Shown one piece after another: positions 51,175-60,376 of a stretch of 64,000 nt of DNA. Origin of the DNA: Caldithrix abyssi DSM 13497 (GTDB taxonomy: Bacteria; Calditrichota; Calditrichia; Calditrichales; Calditrichaceae); NCBI RefSeq assembly GCF_001886815.1, contig NZ_CP018099.1, positions 1,486,501 through 1,550,500 on the forward strand, given 5' to 3'. Position 1 is the first letter of the stretch. The number at the start of each line of letters is the position of its first letter. A program made the translations under genes and the position numbers. Below the pieces are notes generated by a model that saw nothing but the letters and a program-made list of their open reading frames with translations, had not been told where the DNA came from and did not search any database.

Positions 51175-53037
51175 ATGCGACGCATTTTAATCGCCATATT
51201 GTTAATTGGGTCATTTTCTGGAATACACGCCAGGCAGCAACAATCGGCGGACACCTTAGCCGTTTTTACCAGCCGTGATTCTATTGTGGTTATCGGCAAC
51301 CGTATTGCCACAAGCGTGCGCAATCTGGCTTACAGCTATCAGATTGTTTCCGGAGAAATGGTGCAACAGTTGAGCGGCCATTCTGCGCTGGAGATGGTCG
51401 ATTTAAACTTTCCGTCCGCTTATGTGCTGGAAAATAAAGCGCTGGGCTACGGCGTGGGGCCTGAGGGCGCCGGCATTTTGAATTTGCGCGGCATTGGCGG
51501 CAAACCGAACACCGGCGTTCTGGTCTTGTTAAATGGCCATCCCGATTTTATGGGGATTTTCGGGCATCCGCTGCCCGATGTTTACGGTAACGAAGATATC
51601 GAACGGATTGAAATTCTGGCCGGACCGTCTTCTACGGTATTTGGCGATCATGCCATGGGCGGTGTGGTCAATCTGGTTACTGCGCCGCAGTTTAAACATC
51701 TGGCCCGCGTTCGGGCGGAGTTCGGTTCGTTTGGCACGCAGATCTTTTCTGTTGCGCTGCAAAAGAAGATTGCCAACAACGGTTTGTTTTTTACGGCGCG
51801 CAAGCAAAAGAGCGACGGCCATATCAGTCAGACCAGCTTTGAGTCTTTGCACCTGCAGGGCGGCTGGCAGTACCAGATTAATCCCGCCTGGAAATTGTTG
51901 GTTCAGGGCCGGTATGTTCCTTACCAGTTTGACGATCCGGCCCGCGGCGAGGTGGACAGGCTGAACCTGGGCGCCTACGCAAAAATAAAACGCGGGACCG
52001 CAGAGATCAGTTTGCAGAATAACACGCAAAAATGGAAAGGCGCCTTTCAACTTTACGCTAATGCCGGGCATCACGAATTTTACGACGGCTTTAAATCCGA
52101 TGATTTTAGTTACGGTTTTTCCGCTTACCAGTTCATGCAGTATTCGGGCGCGCTGGCCTTTGCCGGCGGAATGGACGTGATTTATTACGGGGGAAAGGCT
52201 AAAAACGATTTTGCCAAATTGCCCAACGGCGCGCCCATTGTTAATCCGGACGCTCATGATCTGACCTCGGCCGGGGTTTACGGCGTGGTTTTTTACACGC
52301 CTTTGCCGCAGGTTAATTTAAAAGCCGGTTTACGTTATCAATACAATTCATTACCGTTAAATCAGATTTCACCTTTTCTGGGCGCCTCTTACACCATGGC
52401 CAATGGCCTTCATTTCTATTTAAATTACCAAACCGGTTTCAGAGCGCCCACTTTAATGGAATTGTACCTCTTTCCCTCCGCCAATCCCGAACTGAAAAAC
52501 GAAAAAGTTCAGAGCGTTGAACTGGGAACATCGTTTGCTTACAGTAAAAGCGGTCAGGTGCGCGTTGCCCTGTTTAAAAATAAAGTGCGCGATTTAATTC
52601 AGGCTTTGCCCACGTTAACGCCTCCGCCGCCAACGCGCTTTGTGAACGGCCCCCAGAGCGATCAATGGGGCGTAGAAGTGTTAATCAAACAGAAGATTCT
52701 GTCGCATCTGTTTGCTCAGATCGGTTACGGTTTTCTGGAACCCGATTTATTAACGGCCTACAATCCGAAACACCAAATCAAGTATTTACTGAGCTATCAG
52801 AAAGAGCGCTATTATTTGAATGTTTACGGAAAATTCGTTCAAAAGCTGTACGCTGGTAATAATGAAACATTGCCTTTACCTGATTATCATTTGCTAAATG
52901 TGCAGGCCGGTGTGAACGTATTTAATCTGGATTTATTTGTGCGCCTGTTGAATGCGCTGGACGAAAACTATCTATCGCGTCCCGATTTTCCGGCGCCCGG
53001 CAGACAGGTGCGCGTAGGTTTTACCTTCAGGTTGTAG
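51175..53037 (+). CDS. TonB-dependent outer-membrane receptor
   Basis: 620 aa from the ATG at 51175; the GAGGAGG just upstream is the ribosome site, so a TTG 15 bp earlier is not used. Signal peptide (1-20), a short segment resembling a TonB box (DSIVVIG, near 36-42), a plug domain (about 45-160, with GILNLRGIGGKPNTGVLVLL, ERIEILAGPSSTVFGDHAMG and GVVNLVT) and a 22-strand-type barrel ending VRVGFTFRL. It lies in the NikR operon, so transport of a nickel complex is the likely job; no metal-binding loop can be claimed. Confidence 0.9.
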   Translation: MRRILIAILLIGSFSGIHARQQQSADTLAVFTSRDSIVVIGNRIATSVRNLAYSYQIVSGEMVQQLSGHSALEMVDLNFPSAYVLENKALGYGVGPEGAGILNLRGIGGKPNTGVLVLLNGHPDFMGIFGHPLPDVYGNEDIERIEILAGPSSTVFGDHAMGGVVNLVTAPQFKHLARVRAEFGSFGTQIFSVALQKKIANNGLFFTARKQKSDGHISQTSFESLHLQGGWQYQINPAWKLLVQGRYVPYQFDDPARGEVDRLNLGAYAKIKRGTAEISLQNNTQKWKGAFQLYANAGHHEFYDGFKSDDFSYGFSAYQFMQYSGALAFAGGMDVIYYGGKAKNDFAKLPNGAPIVNPDAHDLTSAGVYGVVFYTPLPQVNLKAGLRYQYNSLPLNQISPFLGASYTMANGLHFYLNYQTGFRAPTLMELYLFPSANPELKNEKVQSVELGTSFAYSKSGQVRVALFKNKVRDLIQALPTLTPPPPTRFVNGPQSDQWGVEVLIKQKILSHLFAQIGYGFLEPDLLTAYNPKHQIKYLLSYQKERYYLNVYGKFVQKLYAGNNETLPLPDYHLLNVQAGVNVFNLDLFVRLLNALDENYLSRPDFPAPGRQVRVGFTFRL

Positions 53038-53041
53038 CAAG

Positions 53042-53560
53042 ATGTTGCAGCGCGAACTACGTCAAATTCCGTTAACGGCTTTTCTTGCGGTGGCAGGCAT
53101 CCTGCTGCCGCAAATTTTCCATTTGTTTGGCCTGGGCGCGATTTTTTTGCCCATGTTTTTGCCGGTTATGCTGGGCGGTTTAATTTTAAGCTGGCGTTTT
53201 GCCCTTTTGCTGGCTGTAATCACGCCGCTTATTTCATGGCTGTTTACCGGCATGCCCCCGCTGGTGCCGCCTGTGTTGCCCGTTCTGATCGTTGAACTAC
53301 TGGTCGTCAATGCGATTCTGTCGCTTTTGCATGTGCATTTAAAATGGAATTTATGGGCGGCACTTTTGCTGGCCATTTTAACCGATCGTTTGCTTTTGCT
53401 GGCGCTGGTTTCGGTAATTGCCCCGCTTTTTGGCTGGCGTCATCCATTGTTTTCTCTGGCTCTGGTGAGCAGTGGGTTGCCGGGTATTGCATTGCAAATG
53501 GTTGTTTTACCGTTGACGGTACGTTTGATCCGCGAACGGTGGAAACTACGATTGGAGTGA
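53042..53560 (+). CDS. small membrane protein, probable ECF substrate-binding (S) component
   Basis: 172 aa with about five or six transmembrane helices. FLPMFLPVMLGGLILSWRFA near 36-55 and GMPPLVPPVLPVLIVELLVV near 73-92 resemble the SxPMxxPV and MPPLxP patterns of small ECF S components as I recall them. The family motif has His where this protein has Phe. It lacks the N-terminal MHIPDG of CbiM/NikM, so it is not the canonical nickel/cobalt S unit. It lies between the receptor gene and a methyltransferase gene in the NikR-controlled operon. A metal or metal-ligand substrate is inferred. Confidence 0.65.
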   Translation: MLQRELRQIPLTAFLAVAGILLPQIFHLFGLGAIFLPMFLPVMLGGLILSWRFALLLAVITPLISWLFTGMPPLVPPVLPVLIVELLVVNAILSLLHVHLKWNLWAALLLAILTDRLLLLALVSVIAPLFGWRHPLFSLALVSSGLPGIALQMVVLPLTVRLIRERWKLRLE

Positions 53561-53563
53561 AAA

Positions 53564-54172
53564 ATGGCGATCAACGAAATTCAGCATTTTTTCGACCATC
53601 AGGCGCTTGGCTGGGATTACAGTTTTGATGAACAAAAACTGAAACGCCTGCGCTGGATTTTTAAACACAGGATTGGAGCGCTAAAAGGGCTGGTACTGGA
53701 TCTTGGCTGCGGAACGGGCGTGTTGCTCAAAGTATTACCGCAAGTGTTAAGCGATCGTTCGAGCCTGATTTTGGAGATGGATCTTTCTATGGCCATGCTG
53801 CATCAGGCGCAGGAAAAACGATTTGGCCTGTTGAATAAGGTCTATTTTGTGCAGGCCGATGGGCACCGCTTGCCGCTGGCAGAAAAGAGCATGAATAGCG
53901 TGGTGGCCTTTCAGGTGCTGCCGCACTTTATTGATCCCCTGCATGTATTTCAAGAGGTGTATCGCACGTTAAAAAAGGACGGACGGTTTGTAATTTTGCA
54001 CCTGATGGATCATCACAAATTAAACGCCCTACATCGTTCGGCAGGCGGGGCGGTGGAAGACCATTATTTGCCGCCGGTTGAGGAAGTGGCCGCCATGTTG
54101 GCCTCGGAAAATTTTGCCATTGATGGTTTTCTGGAAAAAGAGGATTGTTATTTGATTATTGGTCGGAAATAG
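53564..54172 (+). CDS. SAM-dependent methyltransferase (class I)
   Basis: 202 aa. Motif I VLDLGCGTGVLLKVL is near 45-59, acidic motif II follows at LILEMDLSMAMLHQAQ (about 72-87), and HRLPLAEKSMNSVVAFQVLP is the post-II core. It follows the ECF S-component gene by 3 bp with its own GGAGTG site and is the last gene of the nickel operon. It could make a metal ligand or modify a metallophore; equally it may act on an unrelated small molecule. Confidence 0.85.
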   Translation: MAINEIQHFFDHQALGWDYSFDEQKLKRLRWIFKHRIGALKGLVLDLGCGTGVLLKVLPQVLSDRSSLILEMDLSMAMLHQAQEKRFGLLNKVYFVQADGHRLPLAEKSMNSVVAFQVLPHFIDPLHVFQEVYRTLKKDGRFVILHLMDHHKLNALHRSAGGAVEDHYLPPVEEVAAMLASENFAIDGFLEKEDCYLIIGRK

Positions 54173-54296
54173 CGGAGCGCTGGCGGCCTCTTTTTTTCAC
54201 CCGCGCGTTGCAGCGCACTTTTTTCCACGATATTTTGGCATGAATCCCCAATTTCCTTAAATTAATCCCGATTGAATAAAAAATGAAACTTTAATA

Positions 54297-55772
54297 ATGA
54301 AGATACTGTACCGGTATATCATTAAAGAACATATTGGCCCCTTTGTCATGTCACTGAGCGTGATCATGTTTATTTTGTTGATGAATTTTCTGGTCAAATA
54401 CATTGGCCAGATTTTTGGCAAAGGGCTTTCGGCCTGGGTTATCATAAAACTGATTATTTTCAATCTGGCCTGGATGTTTGCCCTGGCGGTGCCCATGGCC
54501 ACGTTGGTGGCGGTGTTAATGGCTTTTGGGCGTCTGTCTTCCGACAACGAGATCACCATTTTAAAATCAAGCGGCATCAGTCTTTACCGGATAATTCGGC
54601 CTGCGTTGTTCGCCGCTTTTGTGCTCATGCTGGCCATGATCTTTTTCAATGATCGTATTCTGCCGGAATCCAACCACCAGGCCAAATTGATGTTTCGTTC
54701 CATCCGACAAAAAAAGCCCACGTTGCAATTAGAGCCGAGTATTTTTTACACCGTTGATCGGTACACGATTGTGGTCAATCGCATTGAAAAGCCGCTACCC
54801 GACGAATGGCTTGATCTGGCGAATTTACTGGGGCCGGAATACCGCGGCAAGCCGGAAACAGACCGACTGGTGGACGTTACCATTTTTGACCAGAGCGATG
54901 CAAAGGCCGACGTTACCATCACCGCCGAAGAAGGGTACATGACCTACTCACCGGCAAAAAAGAGCCTTGTGTTTACTCTGTTTCGCGGCGAATTCCACAA
55001 GATGGATCGACAAAAAACCGGCGAGTACGAACGTTCGTTGTTCGAAAAGCAGGTGGTGTACATCCCGGCCGAAGAATTTCTGTATGAGGAACGAAAAGAC
55101 ACCGATCGCAGCGATCGCGAAATGACCGTGTCCATGATGCGGCGCAAAGTGGAATATTTTAGAAATCAGATTCAAATACGCCAGAAAAACTTCACCAACA
55201 TTACCGATCAAAATTTAGCTGGTTTGCAGCGTTTGATTTTAAAAAGCGACAGCGTGCAGGCGACGTCTGTCGATTCTTTATGGGCCGGGATCAGCGAAAA
55301 TAAATGGAAGGCGGCCTATCATAAAGCAAAACGGGTGGTCGATCGCTATTATAATCAGGCCAAAACCAATACCAAATTCATCGATATGCAAAAGCGGGCG
55401 GTGAACAAATATCTGGTAGAAATTCACAAAAAATTTTCCATTCCCTTTGCCAGCATTGTGTTTGTGTTGATTGGCGCGCCGCTGGGCATTCGCGCCCGAA
55501 AGGGTAGCATGGGCGTGGGGATCAGCCTGAGCATCGGTTTTTTTCTTTTGTACTGGGTGTTTTTGATCGGCGGCGAAGACCTGGCCGATCGAGGCCTTAT
55601 TACGCCCTTCTGGGCCATGTGGGGCGCCAATATCATTGTGGGATTGGCCGGTATTTATCTGACCTGGAAAACCGTGAAAGAAACCTCGTTTATTGAGTGG
55701 GACTACTGGATAGGAAAATTGAAATTCTGGCAAAAAAAAACGGACAAAAGACAAAAAGAAACTTCTGGATAA
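54297..55772 (+). CDS. lptF: LptF/LptG-family permease (LptF type)
   Basis: 491 aa, longer than usual LptF (about 360), because of an extended periplasmic and linker region (about 125-370) including a coiled coil near 280-310. N-terminal helices at about 12-35, 55-80 and 100-120 and C-terminal helices at about 385-475 (FSIPFASIVFVLIGAPLGIR, GVGISLSIGFFLLYWVFLIG) match the YjgP/YjgQ fold. It should form the inner-membrane lipopolysaccharide extraction permease with LptG and the LptB ATPase, which is not in the window. Confidence 0.85.
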   Translation: MKILYRYIIKEHIGPFVMSLSVIMFILLMNFLVKYIGQIFGKGLSAWVIIKLIIFNLAWMFALAVPMATLVAVLMAFGRLSSDNEITILKSSGISLYRIIRPALFAAFVLMLAMIFFNDRILPESNHQAKLMFRSIRQKKPTLQLEPSIFYTVDRYTIVVNRIEKPLPDEWLDLANLLGPEYRGKPETDRLVDVTIFDQSDAKADVTITAEEGYMTYSPAKKSLVFTLFRGEFHKMDRQKTGEYERSLFEKQVVYIPAEEFLYEERKDTDRSDREMTVSMMRRKVEYFRNQIQIRQKNFTNITDQNLAGLQRLILKSDSVQATSVDSLWAGISENKWKAAYHKAKRVVDRYYNQAKTNTKFIDMQKRAVNKYLVEIHKKFSIPFASIVFVLIGAPLGIRARKGSMGVGISLSIGFFLLYWVFLIGGEDLADRGLITPFWAMWGANIIVGLAGIYLTWKTVKETSFIEWDYWIGKLKFWQKKTDKRQKETSG

Positions 55773-55898
55773 AAGCAGGCGTTTAGCCAAAAAAATAGAT
55801 TTTTAGAGTGAAAATGGAAGTAAAAGAAAAAGTAATAAAACAAAAACGAGCGCAGAATAATGATCTCAAATTTAATGACGCTGAATACGCTGCCTTTT

Positions 55899-55965
55899 GC
55901 AAACCATTCAACCATTCAACCATTCAACTATTCAACCATTCAACCATTCAACTATTCAACCATCA
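55899..55965. repeat. 8-bp tandem repeat (CATTCAAC) between lptF and lptG
   Basis: About eight units of CATTCAAC/TATTCAAC in the 214-bp gap between the two permease genes, ending about 20 bp before the lptG start. Confidence 0.9.
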
Positions 55966-55986
55966 CCCCAATAAGGCTACGCAAAA

Positions 55987-57066
55987 ATGATTAACGCACT
56001 GGATCGACATTTAATAAAACAGTTTATTATTAATTTGATTTTAGGAATCTTTGCCTGGATCATCATTTTTGTGATCGTCGATCTGATTGAGAACATTTCT
56101 AAGTTTTTGGATCGGGGAGCGTCCTTTTCACAGATTTTTTTCTATTATATTTACTATATTCCTTACATCATCAGCTTAACCTTACCGGTGGCCGTTTTGC
56201 TGAGTACGTTGTTTACCATTTCATCCATGGCCATGAACAACGAGATCGTGGCTCAGCTTTCCTCGGGCATCAGCCTTTATCGAATTTTACGGCCATTAAT
56301 CGTTCTTGCGTTGCTGATCAGCGTATTTTCATTTTTTTTCAATGAGATCACGGTTCCGCAGGCCAATCAAAAGCGGTTGGATATCAAGCGCTACCAGATC
56401 GAAAAAAAACCGCGGCCCCAGGCACAGTCGCGTTCTAATGTTTATATTCAGATTTCCACTAACGAAACCTTAAGCGCAAAATATTACAACGGAAGCAGCA
56501 AGCGGGCGGTAGAAGTGAGCATTAAAAAATTTAAAGGATCGGAATTGGTCGAGCGAATCGACGCCAAAAGCATGCAGTGGCGAGATTCAACCTGGAAGTT
56601 AATCAACGTTACGGTCCGCAGGTTTAAAGATCAGCAAGAAATACTCATCCAGCGTCCGGATACCGTGCTGGCCGGTCTGGCTGTGGTGCCGGACGACCTG
56701 GCGCTGGTGCAGAAAAAGCCAGAGGAGATGAGTTATCAGGAGCTGGTGAAGTTTATTCGTGAATTAAAGACCATTGGCGCCGATCCTAAAAAATGGATTG
56801 TCGAAAAGCATTTAAAAATTTCTTTGCCTTTTGCCAATTTTATTGTGGTCTTATTAGGGGCGCCGCTGGCTTCGAGAAAACGGCGCGGCGGCATGGGACT
56901 CAATTTTGGCCTCAGCCTGGCCATCAGTTTTACCTATTTTATCATCATTCGTGTAGGGCAGGTGCTGGGGCACAATGGTTCGCTGGATCCGCTTTTAGGC
57001 GCCTGGCTGGGGAATCTGATCTTTTTAACAGCCGGCCTCATTGCCCTGGCCAGAGTGCGTAAGTAA
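55987..57066 (+). CDS. lptG: LptF/LptG-family permease (LptG type)
   Basis: 359 aa, normal YjgQ length. MINALDRHLIKQFIINLILG is the typical start, then NEIVAQLSSGISLYRILRPL (conserved SxGxSxxRI) near 78-97, a periplasmic jellyroll (about 120-250) and C-terminal helices with LPFANFIVVLLGAPLASRKR. It would pair with the product of the upstream gene in LPS transport. Confidence 0.88.
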   Translation: MINALDRHLIKQFIINLILGIFAWIIIFVIVDLIENISKFLDRGASFSQIFFYYIYYIPYIISLTLPVAVLLSTLFTISSMAMNNEIVAQLSSGISLYRILRPLIVLALLISVFSFFFNEITVPQANQKRLDIKRYQIEKKPRPQAQSRSNVYIQISTNETLSAKYYNGSSKRAVEVSIKKFKGSELVERIDAKSMQWRDSTWKLINVTVRRFKDQQEILIQRPDTVLAGLAVVPDDLALVQKKPEEMSYQELVKFIRELKTIGADPKKWIVEKHLKISLPFANFIVVLLGAPLASRKRRGGMGLNFGLSLAISFTYFIIIRVGQVLGHNGSLDPLLGAWLGNLIFLTAGLIALARVRK

Positions 57067-57392
57067 TCGGGGCGGGCGGTAAAATCCGCGCGTAACCGGT
57101 TTAATGTGGTTGTAAAAGATTTTGCCCGATCGGACTGGTAAATTAAAAATCCACCATTTCTTATCTGAATCCACAAAGAATATTGCTGTTTTTTGAATTA
57201 AGATCAGCGATTTGGAACTGCGCTTTGCGGAATCAAAAATACATCGGATTGTTGTGTGAACTACATATCCTGCTCCGTTCCGTCTTCTACCTCAATACAT
57301 TAGAGAAAAAAATAACTTAAAAGAAAAGTAGAAAATGCAATTTTCTCTTCTTATATTACAAAAAAAGTATCTTTAAAACAGGGAGGAATTAT
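57067..57392. other. non-coding gap before the CBS-domain gene
   Basis: A 326-bp stretch with no gene. A short palindrome AGAAAAT-GCA-ATTTTCT lies at 57330-57346, about 50 bp before the CBS-protein start, and could be an operator. Nothing else is recognised. Confidence 0.4.
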
Positions 57393-57827
57393 ATGAAATC
57401 CATGCGTACCATTTTAATGCGTAAAGGGCATCAGATTTACACGATTGATCCGGAAGCAACGGTTCTTGAAGCCTTACAAAAAATGGCAGATAAGAATGTC
57501 GGCGCTTTACTGGTGGTGAAGGATGGCCAGGTGAAAGGGATTATTTCCGAACGCGATTGCGCGCGCAAACTGGACATTAAAGGCCGCTGCGCAAAGGATA
57601 CGCCGGTAAAAGACATTATGACCACCCATGTGCTGTTCCTGGATATTTCCAACACGGCGGAAGAAGCCATGGCCATTATGATCAACAAGCGTATTCGACA
57701 TCTGCCGGTTTATGAAGACAAAAAATTGGTGGGGATAATCTCTATCGGCGATGTGGTAAAAGCCATTATTGAAGATCAAAAATTTACCATTGAGCAGCTT
57801 GAAAATTACATTATGGGCACGTATTAA
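57393..57827 (+). CDS. CBS-domain-pair protein
   Basis: 144 aa consisting of two CBS domains: GHQIYTIDPEATVLEALQKM (about 13-32) with GIISERDCARKL, and MTTHVLFLDISNTAEEAMAI with GIISIGDVVKAIIED. CBS pairs bind adenine nucleotides and regulate partner enzymes or channels. It stands alone with a strong GGGAGGAA ribosome site and a terminator after it, so no partner can be named. Confidence 0.9.
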   Translation: MKSMRTILMRKGHQIYTIDPEATVLEALQKMADKNVGALLVVKDGQVKGIISERDCARKLDIKGRCAKDTPVKDIMTTHVLFLDISNTAEEAMAIMINKRIRHLPVYEDKKLVGIISIGDVVKAIIEDQKFTIEQLENYIMGTY

Positions 57828-57869
57828 ACTTACCGCTGACTCTCTTTTGGGAGGAGGCCGGGGGAAACG

Positions 57870-57895
57870 AAAGGCGTCGTTTATGACGCCTTTTC
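57870..57895 (+). terminator. terminator of the CBS-protein gene
   Basis: AAAGGCGTC-N6-GACGCCTTTT (57870-57894), beginning 43 bp after the stop codon. Confidence 0.8.
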
Positions 57896-58005
57896 ATTAT
57901 GTATTAGCAAAAGTCCGATTTGTTGCCAGGTAAAACGCCTGACCAGGCCTTACGCCACTTAATCATTCAAACATTAAATTTATAAAAAGCCGCACAAAAA
58001 TTTTC

Positions 58006-58050
58006 GCATCCCGTCAGGGAGAACCGAATCTTTCAAGGGAAGTATCCTAA
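58006..58050. repeat. GGAAGTATCCTA dispersed repeat word
   Basis: Contains GCATCCCGTCAGGG and AGGGAAGTATCCTAAA, also found (with changes) at 47265-47300, 47587-47622 and reversed at 30784-30825. Confidence 0.6.
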
Positions 58051-58067
58051 AATGTTTTGTTAAAAAA

Positions 58068-58102
58068 AAAGAGATTGGGAAAGAAAGTTTCCCAATCTCT
58101 TT
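58068..58102 (-). terminator. terminator of the nitric oxide reductase gene
   Basis: A perfect 15-bp stem AAAGAGATTGGGAAA / TTTCCCAATCTCTTT with a 5-nt loop, flanked by A and T runs on both sides, so it may stop transcription in both directions. It sits just beyond the minus-strand stop at 58110. Confidence 0.88.
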
Positions 58103-58109
58103 AAAAAAA

Positions 58110-60326
58110 TCAGGCCATCTTTTTGCTGAAGTACATTTTCTTGACCAGGTCGAATAATACCAGCGCGCCGCCCAGGATCATCATGGAATCGGGTATGATG
58201 CGAATCCACAACCAGCCTTTTAGCGGCTCCACAGCTTCTCTTAATCTGGCATAGTAATAACCAAAATCATGGGCAATCTCGGCCTGATGGAAACCAATCA
58301 CAATAGTGGGAATGGCAAAGAGCAGGACGCCAATAGTTAACAACCAGAAGCCCCATTTGGTGAGAGTGTCGTTCCATTCCAGGTTATTGGCCAGTGAGTT
58401 GGTTCTGGCGGTCATGTAAATAAAGGCCAGGGAAATATAGCCAAACGCGCCCAGCAAGGCCACGTGTCCGTGAGGCATAATCAAATAGGTGCCGTGGGAA
58501 TAGTAATTGATGGTGGGCGTATTAATGACCATGCCTAAAAATCCGGCGCCGATCCAGTTTAAGAACGCAGAGCCGGCCAGCCACATAAAAACCGTATTAA
58601 AGGCAAAACCCGATTCGGAGGCGGAAAGTTCTCTTTGTTGCTTCCAGGCCTCGATCATCAATAATGCCAGGGGCAGCGGTTCAAGCGCCGAGAAAATGCC
58701 GCCAATGGCGATCCAGTACTGATCCAGGCCCTGCCACCAGTAGTGGTGCCCTACGCCCAGCGTGCCGCTCATGGTAATTAGCGCCAGTTCGAAGAGCATC
58801 GTTTTGACCGCCACTTTGTGCGACACCAGGCCCAGGCTGACGGTAAAGAAGGCCAGAGAGCCTGCGGCAAACAATTCGAATGTCAGTTCCACCCATAAGT
58901 GAATGACCCACCAGCGGTAGTAATCGTCAACCGTAAAATTAGGCATGATTTTGTGCAGAGGCATCATGCCGGCCATGTACAGGGTGGCAATGGCAAACGC
59001 CGACCAGATGATGGTGCTGACCAGTGGATTGTTGGTGGCCGCTTTTCTGATTAAGGAGATGACCAGTAAAAACCAGAATACCAGTCCGACGACCAGGCCA
59101 ATGTCCCAGAAACGTCCCAGATTGATTAACTCGCGGCCTTCATTGCCAAACCAGAACCACACGTCGCGCATCTGGCCTGTGGCGCCCATGTACAATCCGA
59201 TGATTCCGCCCACGGCAACAACCACCAGAGCCGCCCACAAAACATCAACCAGCCAGGGGAATTTATGATCCTTGTTGGCCACCCACGGAGCAATCAGCAA
59301 ACCGCCAACCAGCCAACCGACCGCCACCCAGAGAATGGCAAGCTGCGTATGGATGGATCGTAAAACGTTAAAAGGCAATATCTCCTGAGAAATAATAAAA
59401 TCTTTTGAAGGTTCTGTGTAAAGATGGGATAAATAGCCGCCAATAATTAACTGCACTAAAAATAATCCGGCCACGATGGGAACGTATTTAAGAAGTTTTT
59501 TCTGAGATGGAAAGATGCTGGTTATTTTCATTGGTTCAGAGAGTTGGTCATGCTCGTCCTTTTTAAAAAGATATTCGTAGCTCAAAAAGATGACGAGAAT
59601 GGTAAGCGTCCATAAAAGCAAAAATTCCCATAGGGAGTAGTAATTGTTAATCCAGCTATTTCCCTGATCGACCAGCGGTTCCGGAGGCCAATCATTGGAC
59701 CAGGTTCGGTCGGTGCCTGGCCTTAGCGAAGAGGCAACCAGCTGGGACCAGTCGATAAAAGCCGCGATTTTACGCGCCTCATCCGGCCGGATCACACCGC
59801 CTGTAAAAGCGCGTTCTCTGTCGCCGTTTACCAGCAGATCGACCAGATACTCCACATTTTTCTTGTAGGCCTCGGCGGAAGCCGTGGTGTAAACGACCCG
59901 CTCTTCATTTAAGGCGGTCTCTTGATGGAAATCCTGCTTCACCCGTTCTTTTACCGCGCCCCGTTCGATTTTGGTTAAATCTTTGCCCCGTTTGCCGTAC
60001 ATCTGATAGCCATAAAAGTCGTAAAGACTCTCGGCGCGCTTATGCATAAAATCAGTCGTAAAATCGGGCCCGATGTACGCCCCCATGCCTAAAAGCGTAC
60101 CCCAGTCCATTAAATCGAACTGCTGAAAGTAGCCCTTACCTTCAATAACATCATCATAGGTATAGAGAACTTCTCCTGCTTCGGATACCACAACTTTTGG
60201 AATGGGGGGAACTTCTTTCTGCAGATTTGCCGTAAAATAGATCAGTGCGGTGACCATAAAAATGGCAAAAAACCAGAAAGTGGCGTACAACCCTTTCCGA
60301 CTCATTAAACGATCAAGTAAAGACAT
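58110..60326 (-). CDS. norZ: quinol-dependent nitric oxide reductase (qNOR)
   Basis: 738 aa single-chain qNOR. The N-terminal helix is followed by a periplasmic cytochrome c-like fold without haem motif (about 40-215), then about 13 helices of the haem-copper oxidase type. HLWVELTFELFAAGSLAFFT and GHHYWWQGLDQYWIAIGGIF carry haem and iron ligand His residues, and HGTYLIMPHGHVALLGAFGY the low-spin haem His residues. qNOR reduces NO to N2O using quinol. It lies 50 bp downstream of a hemerythrin gene. A role in detoxification or in nitrate/nitrite respiration is possible. Confidence 0.93.
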   Translation of the reverse strand: MSLLDRLMSRKGLYATFWFFAIFMVTALIYFTANLQKEVPPIPKVVVSEAGEVLYTYDDVIEGKGYFQQFDLMDWGTLLGMGAYIGPDFTTDFMHKRAESLYDFYGYQMYGKRGKDLTKIERGAVKERVKQDFHQETALNEERVVYTTASAEAYKKNVEYLVDLLVNGDRERAFTGGVIRPDEARKIAAFIDWSQLVASSLRPGTDRTWSNDWPPEPLVDQGNSWINNYYSLWEFLLLWTLTILVIFLSYEYLFKKDEHDQLSEPMKITSIFPSQKKLLKYVPIVAGLFLVQLIIGGYLSHLYTEPSKDFIISQEILPFNVLRSIHTQLAILWVAVGWLVGGLLIAPWVANKDHKFPWLVDVLWAALVVVAVGGIIGLYMGATGQMRDVWFWFGNEGRELINLGRFWDIGLVVGLVFWFLLVISLIRKAATNNPLVSTIIWSAFAIATLYMAGMMPLHKIMPNFTVDDYYRWWVIHLWVELTFELFAAGSLAFFTVSLGLVSHKVAVKTMLFELALITMSGTLGVGHHYWWQGLDQYWIAIGGIFSALEPLPLALLMIEAWKQQRELSASESGFAFNTVFMWLAGSAFLNWIGAGFLGMVINTPTINYYSHGTYLIMPHGHVALLGAFGYISLAFIYMTARTNSLANNLEWNDTLTKWGFWLLTIGVLLFAIPTIVIGFHQAEIAHDFGYYYARLREAVEPLKGWLWIRIIPDSMMILGGALVLFDLVKKMYFSKKMA

Positions 60327-60376
60327 AAATCCTCCTGTGTTAGTAAATTAAACCTGATAGTTAATGAAATACATTT

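Noticed and set aside
51529-52257. 242-codon minus-strand ORF
   Set aside because: Antisense to the TonB receptor barrel; no signal, motif or ribosome site.
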